Assembly: GCA_020073665.1 (NCBI GenBank)
Contig: JAIQEU010000005.1
Location: forward strand, 124,001-188,000
From: Terriglobia bacterium
GTDB lineage: Bacteria > Acidobacteriota > Terriglobia > Terriglobales > Acidobacteriaceae
Length of the DNA: 64,000 nucleotides
Direction of reading: 5' to 3'
The notes under the pieces: generated by a model
Seen by the model: only the letters and a program-made list of their open reading frames with translations
Database searches by the model: none
What the model was told of the DNA's origin: nothing
Shown: piece by piece, positions 8,945 through 17,061 of the stretch
Layout of the letters: each line of letters opens with the position of its first letter
Numbering within the stretch: position 1 is the first letter of the stretch
Made by a program: the position numbers and the translations under genes

Positions 8945-9020
8945 CAACCCTGCTTCGCTCCACTCTCTCGCCCGCAGCAATTTGGCTCTCTTGCCCCAAC
9001 TTGTTTAATCTCTATGGCAC

Positions 9021-10763
9021 ATGGACAACAAAGCCATCGCCGGCATTCTCTATGAAACTGCCGACCTGCTCGAAATCGACGGCCAGGACTCATTTCGTAT
9101 CCGCTCCTATCGCAACGCCGCCGAGGCCATCGAAGCCCTGCCACAGCAAATCGCTGACCTGATCCCCGAACCGAAAAAGGTGCTGGAGATCCCCGGCATC
9201 GGCAAGGGCATGCTGGCCAACCTGCAGGAGATTTTCAAAGAAGGCCGGCTGAGCGTTCACGCCGACCTGCTCAAGAAATACCACTCCTCCATGCTCGACC
9301 TGCTCAAGATCCAGGGGCTTGGGCCCAAGACCATTGCGCTGATCTGGAGCGCCTACCAGGTGAGTGACCTCGAAGGGGTGGAAAAACTGGCTCGTGAGGG
9401 CAAGATCCGCATCCTGCCGCGCATGGGCGAGAAGCACGAGCAAAAACTGCTGAAGGCTATCGAGGACTACCGCCGCATCGCCGGTCGATTCCTGCTCGAC
9501 GCGGCGGAAAGCCAGGCAGAGAAAATCATCGAGCACCTGCGCCACTTCCCCGGCGTGGAGAAGATCACTCCCGCTGGATCCTTGCGCCGCGGCCGCGAGA
9601 CCGTTGGCGACCTCGATGTCCTGGTGACCGGCAAAGCCTGCGCCAGCGATGCGCAACGCGAGAAGTGCATCGAGCACATCGTCAAGTTGCCCGGCCTGAT
9701 GGAAGTCATTGCCCGTGGCGACAACAAGATCAGCTTCCGGGTTCGTGGCGGCATGCAAGTAGACGTCCGCTTGCTCGCTCCCAACTCGTTTGGCGCCGCC
9801 ATGCAGTACTTCACTGGCTCCAAGGCGCACAATGTCGCGCTTCGCCAGCGCGCGCTGAAGATGGGCTACACTCTCAGCGAGTACAGCCTGGCCCGCCTGG
9901 ACAACGAAAAAGCTGTGGCCGGGAAAACCGAGGAAGAAATCTATGCCAAGCTCAAGCTGGATTATATTCCCCCAGAGCTGCGCGAAAACCAGGGTGAGAT
10001 CGACGCCGCCGAAGAACACGCGCTACCCGCGCTGATCGAGCAATCCGACCTGCAGGGTGACGTCCACATGCACACCGTCGAGACCGACGGTCGCAACACT
10101 ATCGAAGAAATGGCGGAGGCCGCCCAGGCCCACGGCTACAAGTACATGGCCATCACCGACCATTCCAAGAACCTCGCCTTTGCCAACGGACTCGACGACA
10201 AGCGTGCCCAGGAACACGTCAAGCGGATTCGCAAGGCCAACGAAAAGAGCGATGGCATCCGCATCTTCGCCGGCGTCGAAGTAGACATCCTGGCCGATGG
10301 CACGCTCGACCTCTCCGATTCTGTGCTGGAGCAGATGGACCTGGTCATCGCCAGCGTGCACTCGCACTTCAACCAAAGCGCGGCGGAAATGACCGACCGC
10401 CTGCTGAAGGCGGTCGAAAATCCGAACACGTCGATGATCGGACATCCCACCGGGAGACTGCTGCTGCGCCGCGATGCCTACCAGTTCGATGTGGACGCGG
10501 TGTTAAAGGTCGCCGCCCAGCGCAAAGTGGCCATGGAACTGAACGCCTATCCTGACCGCCTGGACCTGTGCGACCGGCATCTGCGCCTGGCCAAGCAGCA
10601 CGGGGTCAAGATCGTGATCAACACCGACTCTCACCATACCTCCCACCTGGACAAGATCCGTTACGGCGTGCTGCAGGCGCGGCGGGCATGGCTGACCAAA
10701 CAGGATGTCCTCAACACTCTGCCGGCAGAGAAGTTCGCCAAGGCCATGCGACACGCGTGGTAG
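9021..10763 (+). CDS. polX: Family X DNA polymerase with PHP exonuclease domain (PolX)
   Basis: 580-residue bacterial PolX, a gap-filling polymerase of base excision repair with a 3'-5' exonuclease/AP-endonuclease PHP domain. The order is an N-terminal helical 8-kDa-like domain (ETADLLEIDGQDSFRIRSY), two helix-hairpin-helix motifs (LEIPGIGKGML near 55, KIQGLGPKTIAL near 96), and the polymerase palm GSLRRGRETVGDLDVLVTG near 185-203 with the metal-binding Asp pair. The C-terminal PHP domain starts at DVHMHTVETDGRN near residue 350 and includes ITDHSKNL, GVEVDILADG, and the terminal NTDSHHTSHL. All PHP metal ligands look intact, so both activities are expected. Confidence 0.95.
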   Translation: MDNKAIAGILYETADLLEIDGQDSFRIRSYRNAAEAIEALPQQIADLIPEPKKVLEIPGIGKGMLANLQEIFKEGRLSVHADLLKKYHSSMLDLLKIQGLGPKTIALIWSAYQVSDLEGVEKLAREGKIRILPRMGEKHEQKLLKAIEDYRRIAGRFLLDAAESQAEKIIEHLRHFPGVEKITPAGSLRRGRETVGDLDVLVTGKACASDAQREKCIEHIVKLPGLMEVIARGDNKISFRVRGGMQVDVRLLAPNSFGAAMQYFTGSKAHNVALRQRALKMGYTLSEYSLARLDNEKAVAGKTEEEIYAKLKLDYIPPELRENQGEIDAAEEHALPALIEQSDLQGDVHMHTVETDGRNTIEEMAEAAQAHGYKYMAITDHSKNLAFANGLDDKRAQEHVKRIRKANEKSDGIRIFAGVEVDILADGTLDLSDSVLEQMDLVIASVHSHFNQSAAEMTDRLLKAVENPNTSMIGHPTGRLLLRRDAYQFDVDAVLKVAAQRKVAMELNAYPDRLDLCDRHLRLAKQHGVKIVINTDSHHTSHLDKIRYGVLQARRAWLTKQDVLNTLPAEKFAKAMRHAW

Positions 10764-10868
10764 GAGACCCCGGACTTCAGACTCAGACCCTGGACCCAGG
10801 CTCTGCGGCTTGAGGTCCGCTTCCAGAAGCTTTTTCTTGGCTATAAGGTTAGAATCACTGCCAACACC

Positions 10869-11459
10869 ATGCCAGATGAAACGCCGTCTATGCCCGCGGG
10901 CCCTCCCACCCCCCCGACTCCGGGGGAGCCCAAGCCTTTGCCTCACCTGGAAGAGGAGTTTGGCACAGCGGGCAAGAGCCTGCCTCCCACCAAGATTGTG
11001 CTCCTCGGGGTGGCGGCCGTCGTCCTGGTAGCCTTGATTTGGGCCGTAGTGCAGCGCCCCCAGTCTTCGGCGACCGGCACCATCGACGATATTGTCTCCG
11101 TCGAGGTCCCCAACCAGAATTCCACGATGGTGGGGATCAACGTTTCCGTCCACAATCACGGGCAAAAACCGTTTTGGGTTAAATCCATTGAGGTTGACCT
11201 CGATGCCGCGGGCAGCAAGTTCACCGACGAGGCGGCCTCGGCCGCGGACTTCGACCGCTACTTCCAGGCTTTCCCGACGCTCAAGGAACACGCGCTCCCG
11301 GCTCTGAAGCCCGAGACCATGATTGAGCCCAACGGCGACGCCAGGGGAACCATCATCGTGAGCTTCCCGGTCACGCCCGACGGGTTCGCCAGCCGCAAGT
11401 CGATCCAGGTGACCATCCGCCCGTACGACCAGCCAAAGTCGCTGGTGATCACGAAGTAA
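10869..11459 (+). CDS. Membrane-anchored protein of unknown function
   Basis: 196 residues. A proline-rich cytoplasmic N terminus (about 1-45) is followed by one membrane helix (KIVLLGVAAVVLVALIWAVV, about 44-63) and an extracytoplasmic beta-rich domain. The segment SVEVPNQNSTMVGINVSVHNHGQKPFWVKSIEVDL reads like an immunoglobulin-like or DUF4352-like fold. No catalytic motif is visible. The tail ends in a strand pattern (VTIRPYDQPKSLVITK). Convergent to the DUF421 gene. The function is not recognised; a role in envelope protein interaction is only a guess. Confidence 0.65.
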   Translation: MPDETPSMPAGPPTPPTPGEPKPLPHLEEEFGTAGKSLPPTKIVLLGVAAVVLVALIWAVVQRPQSSATGTIDDIVSVEVPNQNSTMVGINVSVHNHGQKPFWVKSIEVDLDAAGSKFTDEAASAADFDRYFQAFPTLKEHALPALKPETMIEPNGDARGTIIVSFPVTPDGFASRKSIQVTIRPYDQPKSLVITK

Positions 11460-11491
11460 ACATCCTTCTAGAGTCGTGGTGCAGGCTGTCT

Positions 11492-12019
11492 CTACTGGTG
11501 TTTCTGCAGGAATTTTCTGCGGGCCAGATGGCTGCCCGCGGTGGGCTTGATCTCGTCGTACTTCAAACAGCTGATGGAACCATCCACCTCGAGCACGGCC
11601 AGCGCGACGTCGTGATAGCTGGAAATCCCGTGCTCCCGCAGCGCGCGTTGCAATTCATCCATGCTGACGTGCTCTTTCGCCATGTGCGATTCGATGATCT
11701 TGCCGTCGTGTACCAGCAGGCTGGGCTGTCCTTGCACGAACTTGCGGAAGCTGCGGTTTCCGCCGGAGACTTCGGCCACCAGGTAGTTCAGCAGCAGCAG
11801 CGTCGCCGCCGCCACCACGCCGCCCATGAGGGACGTGTCCGTTCCTGTCATGGCATTCTGCACGGCGTTACTGATCAGCAACAGTAAGGTGAGGTCGAAG
11901 GGCGTCATCTGCCCGACTTCGCGCTTCCCGCTCAAGCGCACGCCCGCCAGCACCGCGATATAGACCACCGCGGTTCGCAGCGTGATTTCGAGCAGAACGC
12001 GCCCTCCGGCTGGCAACAT
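11492..12019 (-). CDS. DUF421 (YetF-family) membrane protein
   Basis: 175-residue member of the DUF421/YetF family. Three N-terminal membrane helices (about 8-30, 39-57, 64-82) contain the family signature RLSGKREVGQMTPFDLTLLLLISNAVQNAM. They are followed by the conserved cytoplasmic domain with GQPSLLVHDGKI and LREHGISSYHDVALAVLEVDGSISCL. The biochemical role of the family is not established. It ends 5 bases from the next gene upstream on the same strand (start 12019 versus stop 12025), so the two are likely cotranscribed. Confidence 0.85.
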   Translation of the reverse strand: MLPAGGRVLLEITLRTAVVYIAVLAGVRLSGKREVGQMTPFDLTLLLLISNAVQNAMTGTDTSLMGGVVAAATLLLLNYLVAEVSGGNRSFRKFVQGQPSLLVHDGKIIESHMAKEHVSMDELQRALREHGISSYHDVALAVLEVDGSISCLKYDEIKPTAGSHLARRKFLQKHQ

Positions 12020-12024
12020 GTCGG

Positions 12025-12849
12025 TTATTGCGGCGTGACCGGCACTGGAGCACCCTTCGGCGTACTCAGGTACCCGACCGCCTTGTTCTTGTCTACCGAC
12101 CAGACCACCATCTCGTACAGCAAGTGATCCCGTCCGGTATAGAACTGGATGGGCTCGCTGACGTTGCGGTCTTTCTTTTCGATGGTTTTGTCGTCCGCGG
12201 TCACGTTCAAGGTGAACTTGCCCTTCTTCTGATCGGTCTTCTTGAGTTGCAGGCTGACGGTGGAAACCGGCTGTGGCCGGGCACCTTTCAAAAGGGTGAA
12301 CTCGTAGTAGTTCCGGTCGCCCTTGTGCTTGAGCAATTCGAGATCGTCGCGGGTGTGGGCGATCAACCCGCTCTGCACCCCCAAGTCGCCAATCGTGCTT
12401 TCCAGTTTGGCCTTGGTGGCTGCCAGGTCTGCCTTGGTGGAAGCCACGTCGGTCTTAACTCCGCCCACGTCGGTCTTCACTCCGGCCACTTCGCCGGTGA
12501 CCGCGCTGATCTGTTGTTTCTGCTCCTCCGCTAGACGCGCTTCCGCGGCCCGCTGCTGCCGCTGCAATTCGGCGGCGCGCGCGGCCAGATCTTTCTTGGT
12601 TATACCGACCTGCTGGCCCAGGGTCTCGGCTTCGGCTTCGGCGGACTGCATCCGCTTGGTCAGGTCGGCAATCTCGGCCTTGCTGGCCGCCTGGTCCTTG
12701 CCCAGGGACGTGACTTGAGCCCGGAGATCGAAGAGGAAATACAACGATCCAGCAACATAAATGACCGCCAGCAAAAGCAGAATCCACTTCCCTGCACTGC
12801 TGTCCGTCGCAGGATGCATCTCCGCGACCGGTGCGCCCTCGTCCGGCAT
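12025..12849 (-). CDS. Single-pass membrane protein with long coiled coil
   Basis: 274 residues. One membrane helix near the N terminus (WILLLLAVIYVAGSLYFLF, about 22-40) is followed by a long heptad-rich coiled coil (about 45-165) with repeated AEIADLTKRM-type and VAGVKTDVGGVKTDVASTKADLAATKAKL segments, reminiscent of apolipoprotein- or tropomyosin-like repeats. A C-terminal globular beta-rich domain (about 180-270) carries NYYEFTLLKGARPQPVSTVSLQLKK. No enzymatic motif. It may be a structural envelope protein. A candidate promoter lies 37-65 bases upstream. Function unknown. Confidence 0.7.
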   Translation of the reverse strand: MPDEGAPVAEMHPATDSSAGKWILLLLAVIYVAGSLYFLFDLRAQVTSLGKDQAASKAEIADLTKRMQSAEAEAETLGQQVGITKKDLAARAAELQRQQRAAEARLAEEQKQQISAVTGEVAGVKTDVGGVKTDVASTKADLAATKAKLESTIGDLGVQSGLIAHTRDDLELLKHKGDRNYYEFTLLKGARPQPVSTVSLQLKKTDQKKGKFTLNVTADDKTIEKKDRNVSEPIQFYTGRDHLLYEMVVWSVDKNKAVGYLSTPKGAPVPVTPQ

Positions 12850-12885
12850 ACACGCCTCCCTTGGTTGTAATCGGGTGTTGACTTA

Positions 12886-12914
12886 ATTGTTAAGCAGGGA
12901 GGCGAGGGTGTCAA
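12886..12914 (-). promoter_or_regulatory. Candidate sigma-70 promoter for the coiled-coil/DUF421 operon
   Basis: On the minus strand a perfect -35 TTGACA (12914-12909) is followed after 17 bp by AACAAT (12891-12886). The start codon at 12849 is about 37 bases further. The -10 element is imperfect. Confidence 0.4.
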
Positions 12915-12953
12915 TTGCTACGCTGGTGCGGATGGTGCGAGTCGGGTTCCCGA

Positions 12954-13610
12954 TTACGCGCGGACCAGGGTTCGAGAAGCGGCCCCGGATTCACTTCCTT
13001 TCCCGCGGCTGCGAAGCCCGGGCGTCCAGAGGTTCGCTCTAGCCTGGGCAATGCAGATCACGTGAAAGATGAAGAACAGGGGCACCAGAAACGTTGGCAC
13101 CAGGCTCAAGGGCAACACGGTCATTGGGCCCATGGGAACGCCGCTTGGATTGATCAAGCCAGCAGTGGTACCGAGACCTACGGCCATGACTAGATCGGCC
13201 ATTCCCAAGGCCTGCCAGAGAATGAAGCTGGTGCGGTGAGTTGGCTCCGCTAGTTTGAGCGCCACCAATGCCGCCGTCGCCCCAATGGCCATGTCGCCGT
13301 AGCCTGCGGGCAGCGCAAAGATGGCGGGCAAAACTCCGCGTGCCTTCAGGATGACGAAGACCACGCCCATGATTCTCCAGGAATGAGCCAAGGTCAAAAT
13401 GCGGGAATTAAGCGACAGCGCGAACTGGCGGAACCCCGAGGAAAACGCAGCCCATACCGCGAAGATGAGAATTGGTGCAAGCGAGCCCACCGCAACCGCA
13501 AGCCCTATGCGGTTCGAATTGTTTTGGAATACGTGCATCGCCGAAGCGAAGAGTGCAGAGGCGAACCAGACCACAATCAGCCAACTGGTGAATTTTCCGT
13601 AGCTTTTCAT
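12954..13610 (-). CDS. Polytopic membrane protein of unknown function, coupled to MarR regulator
   Basis: 218 residues with about six predicted hydrophobic helices, for example WLIVVWFASALFASAMHVF, IGLAVAVGSLAPILIFAVWAAF and LPLSLVPTFLVPLFFIFHVI. No transport or enzyme motif is recognised. The ATG at 13610 overlaps the stop of the marR-like gene (ATGA), giving strong evidence for translational coupling; longer in-frame starts lie inside that gene and are less likely. Its placement suggests that it is regulated by, or functions with, the MarR protein. Confidence 0.72.
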   Translation of the reverse strand: MKSYGKFTSWLIVVWFASALFASAMHVFQNNSNRIGLAVAVGSLAPILIFAVWAAFSSGFRQFALSLNSRILTLAHSWRIMGVVFVILKARGVLPAIFALPAGYGDMAIGATAALVALKLAEPTHRTSFILWQALGMADLVMAVGLGTTAGLINPSGVPMGPMTVLPLSLVPTFLVPLFFIFHVICIAQARANLWTPGLRSRGKGSESGAASRTLVRA

Positions 13611-14056
13611 ATCGAGTCTCCTTGAGTGATAGCAATGTCTGTTAATTGATTGGTGAGTTGAAACAGGTTCTGCCAGACCTGCTCCCCGACCCGGCGGCGC
13701 AACCCGGCCTGTGCTTTCTCCCAAGCCGGCTGAGCGCGCTTGAATTGCGCCTCTCCCGCTTTGGTCAGGCGCAGCCATCGTTGGCGACGATCTTCGCCAC
13801 GGCGCTCCGCGACCCAGCCGCGCCGGACCATGATGGCGAGGGTTCGAGTCAAGGTCGTACTGTCCATGGCGAGTATTTCCCCGAGCTGGCCCTGGGTCGT
13901 TTCATTCACGTGCACCAGAACCTGCAGGATGGTGAATTGCGTGGCCCGCAGCCCAAAGGGGCGCAGAGCCTGCTCATAGAGCTGAGTCAGGGCCCTCGAG
14001 GTGCGGCGAAAGCTGCTGCACATGCACGGCAGAGCCGGAAGTGGAGATGCGCTCAT
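13607..14056 (-). CDS. MarR-family transcriptional regulator
   Basis: 149-residue winged-helix regulator. The N-terminal helix is SRALTQLYEQALRPFGL, the helix-turn-helix is TQGQLGEILAMDSTTLTRTLAIMVRRGWV (about 54-82), and the wing is ERRGEDRRQRWLRLT. This is the standard MarR layout. A perfect 12-bp palindrome lies 11 bp upstream of the start codon and is a plausible operator for autorepression. The gene overlaps the downstream membrane-protein gene by 4 nt. The ligand is unknown. Confidence 0.87.
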   Translation of the reverse strand: MSASPLPALPCMCSSFRRTSRALTQLYEQALRPFGLRATQFTILQVLVHVNETTQGQLGEILAMDSTTLTRTLAIMVRRGWVAERRGEDRRQRWLRLTKAGEAQFKRAQPAWEKAQAGLRRRVGEQVWQNLFQLTNQLTDIAITQGDSI

Positions 14057-14066
14057 GGCATGATAG

Positions 14067-14078
14067 ATGTATATACAT
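14067..14078. promoter_or_regulatory. Perfect palindrome upstream of the marR-like gene (candidate operator)
   Basis: ATGTATATACAT is a perfect 12-bp palindrome 11 bp upstream of the MarR start codon. MarR dimers bind AT-rich palindromes of this kind, typically overlapping their own promoter or ribosome binding site. No other copy was noticed nearby. Confidence 0.5.
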
Positions 14079-14126
14079 GTGATTGGGATGCAGAAAGATT
14101 ATGGCGGCTTTATGCGGAAATCGGGA

Positions 14127-14423
14127 TTACCCGCCGGCGATGGCGCCGATGACCAGGAAGGGCTCCTTCCCAGAGGCGACTGCCTCGGGCAAAGGGGCGT
14201 CGGGCGGCTCGTGGGAGAGATCTTCTTCGCACGCGAAGAAGCGCAGGAAGGGGCGGCGCTCCAGGGTAACATGGTCGCGGATGGCGCCGCGCAGCATGGG
14301 ATAGCGGGCTTCGAGCGCGTCCAGCACTGAGCGCTGTGTGACTGGACCATCGACGTCGAGCGTCAGTTCGCTGCCGACGTGGGCCAGGGTGCGGAGGTGT
14401 TGCGGGAGTATGACGCGGATCAT
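14127..14423 (-). CDS. MoaD/ThiS-family ubiquitin-like protein with C-terminal Gly-Gly
   Basis: 98-residue beta-grasp protein. It starts [14 protein letters not shown], has the central [20 protein letters not shown] helix, and ends in IGAIAGG with the exposed Gly-Gly that MoaD, ThiS and ubiquitin use for adenylation and thiocarboxylate or conjugate formation. The ATG at 14423 was chosen because the family N terminus begins there; an upstream in-frame extension is less likely. No other molybdopterin or thiamine genes are nearby, so its route is open. On the same strand upstream, beyond an inserted toxin-antitoxin cassette, lies an Asp-box propeller gene that is often this family's neighbour. 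Confidence 0.8.
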   Translation of the reverse strand: MIRVILPQHLRTLAHVGSELTLDVDGPVTQRSVLDALEARYPMLRGAIRDHVTLERRPFLRFFACEEDLSHEPPDAPLPEAVASGKEPFLVIGAIAGG

Positions 14424-14454
14424 TTGAGAACTTATCCTCGGGTGTTGAGATGCT

Positions 14455-14937
14455 CTACAGTGGTTGACCACTCCTCAGGCACTGTATCGCTGATCCATCG
14501 TAGTCAGCTTTCAATATGCCAGACTGATCGGAGCAGAATGCTGGCATCCCCGGAAGCAGCGGACTTGCAGTCAAGTGGTACGTTGCGTTCGATCTGTTTC
14601 CGACCGTCGCTTCACAGTCGCGGATCTCAAACATGTATCCGTTGTTCCGACCGCTCGCGATTTTCGAATCGCCCGCAATATCGGCTAACTTACATGTGAA
14701 TCCGATCGCCGGATGAACCTCCGCGAACTTGTTTTCATTAGCCGCTAGAGTCCTCATTGTGCCTATCGCAGAATCAACGTATCCCAAGTTCCGCAACCCT
14801 ACAAAATACCTCACAGCAAGCCAACCTAATCCCCCGACTAGAATTAGTCCCAGGATCGAAAAGAGCACAGGGATCGGCTTCTTTCCCCTCATCGGGGTGA
14901 TCGTGTCTAATTCATTGCGATTGACAAATACCATCAT
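14455..14937 (-). CDS. Single-pass exported protein resembling pilin/pseudopilin-like proteins
   Basis: 160 residues. A short N terminus is followed by a membrane helix ([23 protein letters not shown], about 23-45) and an extracytoplasmic domain with four Cys and segments such as [19 protein letters not shown] and [25 protein letters not shown]. These recall type IV pilin-like proteins of Acidobacteria, although no canonical prepilin peptidase site is seen. The first ATG (14937) overlaps the vapC stop as ATGA, implying translational coupling. An internal ATG at 14892 would also leave a sensible membrane protein. Function not recognised. Confidence 0.62.
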   Translation of the reverse strand: MMVFVNRNELDTITPMRGKKPIPVLFSILGLILVGGLGWLAVRYFVGLRNLGYVDSAIGTMRTLAANENKFAEVHPAIGFTCKLADIAGDSKIASGRNNGYMFEIRDCEATVGNRSNATYHLTASPLLPGMPAFCSDQSGILKADYDGSAIQCLRSGQPL

Positions 14938-15338
14938 CGGAACGGATTTCGAATCGTCAGTTGCCGATTGATTACCTGTCCGTCCTGCAAATCCTCGGAG
15001 TAGAGCGTTTTACAGCCAGCCTCCAGAGCGGCGGAAACGACCAGAGCATCGTAGACGCCATATCCGTACTTCTCTGCGATGGCCACGGCCGCCTTGTGCG
15101 TGTCGAGCGAGATCGGAACTGGGTCGGGGCACAGAATACAAATGGCATCCAACAGCTCTTTTACTTCTTTCCAGGACATATCCAGCTTGCGACGCGCGAC
15201 CGACACGAACTCGTTCAATGATTGAATACTTACAATCCCGCCGCTTGCCAGCAGTGCCTCCGCTTGGGACGCGCGGAGATCATTCTTCGCCACCGCGTAG
15301 ATCAATACGTTTGTATCGAGGAAGTCTTTAGCGGGCAT
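14934..15338 (-). CDS. vapC: PIN-domain ribonuclease toxin, VapC family
   Basis: 134-residue PIN-domain protein expected to cleave RNA when released from its antitoxin. The acidic metal-binding residues are in place: D8 (FLDTNVLIY), E43 (SLNEF), D97 (YDALV) and D116 (SEDLQDG). The ATG at 15338 overlaps the 3' end of the antitoxin gene by 11 nt, which is typical of toxin-antitoxin operons and decides the start over a longer frame. Its stop in turn overlaps the start of a pilin-like gene by 4 nt. Confidence 0.9.
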   Translation of the reverse strand: MPAKDFLDTNVLIYAVAKNDLRASQAEALLASGGIVSIQSLNEFVSVARRKLDMSWKEVKELLDAICILCPDPVPISLDTHKAAVAIAEKYGYGVYDALVVSAALEAGCKTLYSEDLQDGQVINRQLTIRNPFR

Positions 15339-15558
15339 TGGCTTCGGCCCGGTCGAACACAAAGCCCGCGGGCAAAGGACGACGCAGCCGCCGTAAGCGT
15401 TCGAGGGCCCGCTGCCGGGCGGGGTCGCGGCGTACTTCAAATTCGCGCGTGTCGGCTATCCTGATTTCGATCTGGTCGCCCTCTTTCAGGTGGAGTGCTT
15501 CCACAACCTCCGATGGTAGCCGTACCGCTAAACTATTGCCCCACTTTGAGACCTGCAT
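15328..15558 (-). CDS. vapB: AbrB/MazE-type antitoxin, partner of the VapC toxin
   Basis: 76-residue swapped-hairpin AbrB-family DNA-binding antitoxin. It begins MQVSKWGNSLAVRLPSEVVEAL, the standard SpoVT-AbrB/MazE N terminus, continues with LHLKEGDQIEIRI, and has a basic C-terminal tail that would wrap the toxin. The ATG at 15558 has a strong GGAGGT ribosome binding site, so it is preferred to the upstream frame. A 23-bp inverted-repeat operator overlaps the promoter just upstream, fitting autorepression by the VapBC complex. Confidence 0.9.
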   Translation of the reverse strand: MQVSKWGNSLAVRLPSEVVEALHLKEGDQIEIRIADTREFEVRRDPARQRALERLRRLRRPLPAGFVFDRAEANAR

Positions 15559-15579
15559 GATTACCTCCACTCCCACTAT

Positions 15580-15611
15580 GATATACATTTACATTGTATA
15601 TCTTATGTCAA
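15580..15611 (-). promoter_or_regulatory. VapBC promoter with inverted-repeat operator
   Basis: The inverted repeat GATATACA (15580-15587) / TGTATATC (15595-15602) has perfect 8-bp arms around a 7-nt centre. On the minus strand a perfect -35 TTGACA lies at 15611-15606, and the near arm provides a TATA-like -10 about 18 bp away. The operator therefore covers the -10 region, as expected for autoregulation by the antitoxin-toxin complex. This is directly visible; binding is inferred from AbrB-type antitoxins in general. Confidence 0.68.
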
Positions 15612-15632
15612 GCGAAAGTCGATAATCTTTAG

Positions 15633-15664
15633 GGCTTCAACAGCAGCCCTCATGGGCTGAAGCC
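15633..15664. repeat. Short inverted repeat between the BNR gene and vapB
   Basis: GGCTTCA (15633-15639) and TGAAGCC (15658-15664) form a 7-bp stem, and GGGCT/AGCCC units inside can extend it. It lies after the end of the propeller gene and before the VapBC promoter. It may be a terminator or a dispersed palindrome; there is no T run. Confidence 0.35.
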
Positions 15665-15733
15665 AACTTGCATGAGCTGCATGCGGCATGGCTAAAGCTC
15701 CACACCTTCCCGCGGAGTTCGCCGCGGCACTGC

Positions 15734-16906
15734 TCACGCCAGCGTTTGCACCTCCACACTCAGCACCGCCGGCAAATCTCGCACAATCGGGTTCCAGCTG
15801 TCCCCCGCGTCGGCCGATGCGTACACCTGCCCGCCGGTCGTCCCGAAATAAATGCCGCACTTATCGAGCGAATCCACCGCCATGGCGTCGCGCAGCACGT
15901 TCACGTAGCAGTCTTTTTGAGGGAGGCCTTTGGTGAGCGCTTCCCACTCGTTGCCGCCGCTGCGGCTGCGGTAGACGCGTAGTTTGCCGTCGGGCGGAAA
16001 GTGCTCGCCGTCACTTTTGATTGGGACCACGTAAATCGTCTCGGGCTCGTGGGCGTGCACATCAATGACAAAACCAAAGTCGGTGGGCAAGTTGCCGCTG
16101 ACTTCTTTCCAGTTGTCGCCGGCGTCGTCCGAGCGCATGACGTCCCAGTGCTTCTGCATGAACAGCACGTTTGGGCGCTTGGGATGCATGGCGACGTGGT
16201 GCACGCAGTGTCCGACCTCGGCGTTCGGATCGGGGATGTACTGCGATTTCAGGCCGCGATTGATCGGCTTCCAGGTCTTGCCGCCATCGTCGGTGCGAAA
16301 CGCGCCCGCCGCCGAAATGGCGATGAGCATCCGCTGGGGATTGCTGGGATCGAGAATAATGGTGTGCAGACACATGCCGCCCGCGCCCGGCTGCCACTTG
16401 GGGCCGGTGCCGTGGCCGCGCAGGCCAGGAAGTTCGTGCCAGTTCTCGCCTCCGTCGGTGGAACGGAAGATAGCAGCGTCTTCCACCCCGGCGTACACCA
16501 TGTTGGGGTCGGTGAGCGACGGCTCCAGATGCCACACCCGCTTGAACTCCCACGGATGCTGGGTGCCGTCGTACCACTGGTGCGTGGTCAACGGCTTGGC
16601 GGCCGCGTCGTAAACGAACTTGTTACTGGCGGCCTTCGGAGGTCCTGGAGGTGGTTCCTGTCCGGGCGGCGTTCCCGGCTGGTGCCAGGTTTTGCCGCCG
16701 TCGTCGGAGCGCTGAATGATTTGCCCGAACCAGCCGCTGGTCTGCGAGGCATAAATGCGGTTGGGGTCGGCAGGCGAGCCCTTAAGGTGATACATCTCCC
16801 ATCCAGCGAAATGCGGGCCGCTGACGCTCCAGTTTTGGCGCTTGCCGTCCGACTCCAGAATGAATGCGCCCTTACGTGTACCTGCCAGAACTCGTACCTT
16901 GCTCAT
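15734..16906 (-). CDS. Asp-box (BNR/sialidase-like) beta-propeller protein
   Basis: 390 residues with six Asp-box-like motifs spread through the protein: [45 protein letters not shown] and ASADAGDSW. This predicts a six-bladed propeller of the exo-sialidase/Ycf48-like type. There is no signal peptide ([17 protein letters not shown]), so it is probably cytoplasmic, and sialidase catalytic residues are not evident; it should not be called a sialidase. Family members are commonly listed as WD40/YVTN/BNR-like. A MoaD/ThiS-like gene lies on the same strand downstream, beyond a toxin-antitoxin cassette. Confidence 0.78.
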   Translation of the reverse strand: MSKVRVLAGTRKGAFILESDGKRQNWSVSGPHFAGWEMYHLKGSPADPNRIYASQTSGWFGQIIQRSDDGGKTWHQPGTPPGQEPPPGPPKAASNKFVYDAAAKPLTTHQWYDGTQHPWEFKRVWHLEPSLTDPNMVYAGVEDAAIFRSTDGGENWHELPGLRGHGTGPKWQPGAGGMCLHTIILDPSNPQRMLIAISAAGAFRTDDGGKTWKPINRGLKSQYIPDPNAEVGHCVHHVAMHPKRPNVLFMQKHWDVMRSDDAGDNWKEVSGNLPTDFGFVIDVHAHEPETIYVVPIKSDGEHFPPDGKLRVYRSRSGGNEWEALTKGLPQKDCYVNVLRDAMAVDSLDKCGIYFGTTGGQVYASADAGDSWNPIVRDLPAVLSVEVQTLA

Positions 16907-17018
16907 CCTCGCTCCTTCCCAGGTTTTGCAGACCGCATGAATTTACCCTGCAGACGGAATTTTAGTCTAGAGACGGGCCTCAGGCCGCTATAGCCCGCAT
17001 CATTTGGATGCCCGGAGC

Positions 17019-17038
17019 GGCACGGCTGATGCCGTGCC
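17019..17038. repeat. Perfect short hairpin downstream of the DGPF operon
   Basis: GGCACGGC (17019-17026) and GCCGTGCC (17031-17038) form a perfect 8-bp stem with a TGAT loop, 24 bases after the end of the gene ending at 17062. It could be the terminator of the minus-strand operon or a dispersed GC palindrome. No T run follows on either strand. Confidence 0.4.
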
Positions 17039-17061
17039 CTCCCACTCAAGCGATTTAGTTC

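Noticed and set aside
15734-16906. Naming the Asp-box protein a sialidase
   Set aside because: Asp-boxes are present, but the sialidase catalytic Arg triad, Tyr and Glu are not evident and there is no signal peptide.
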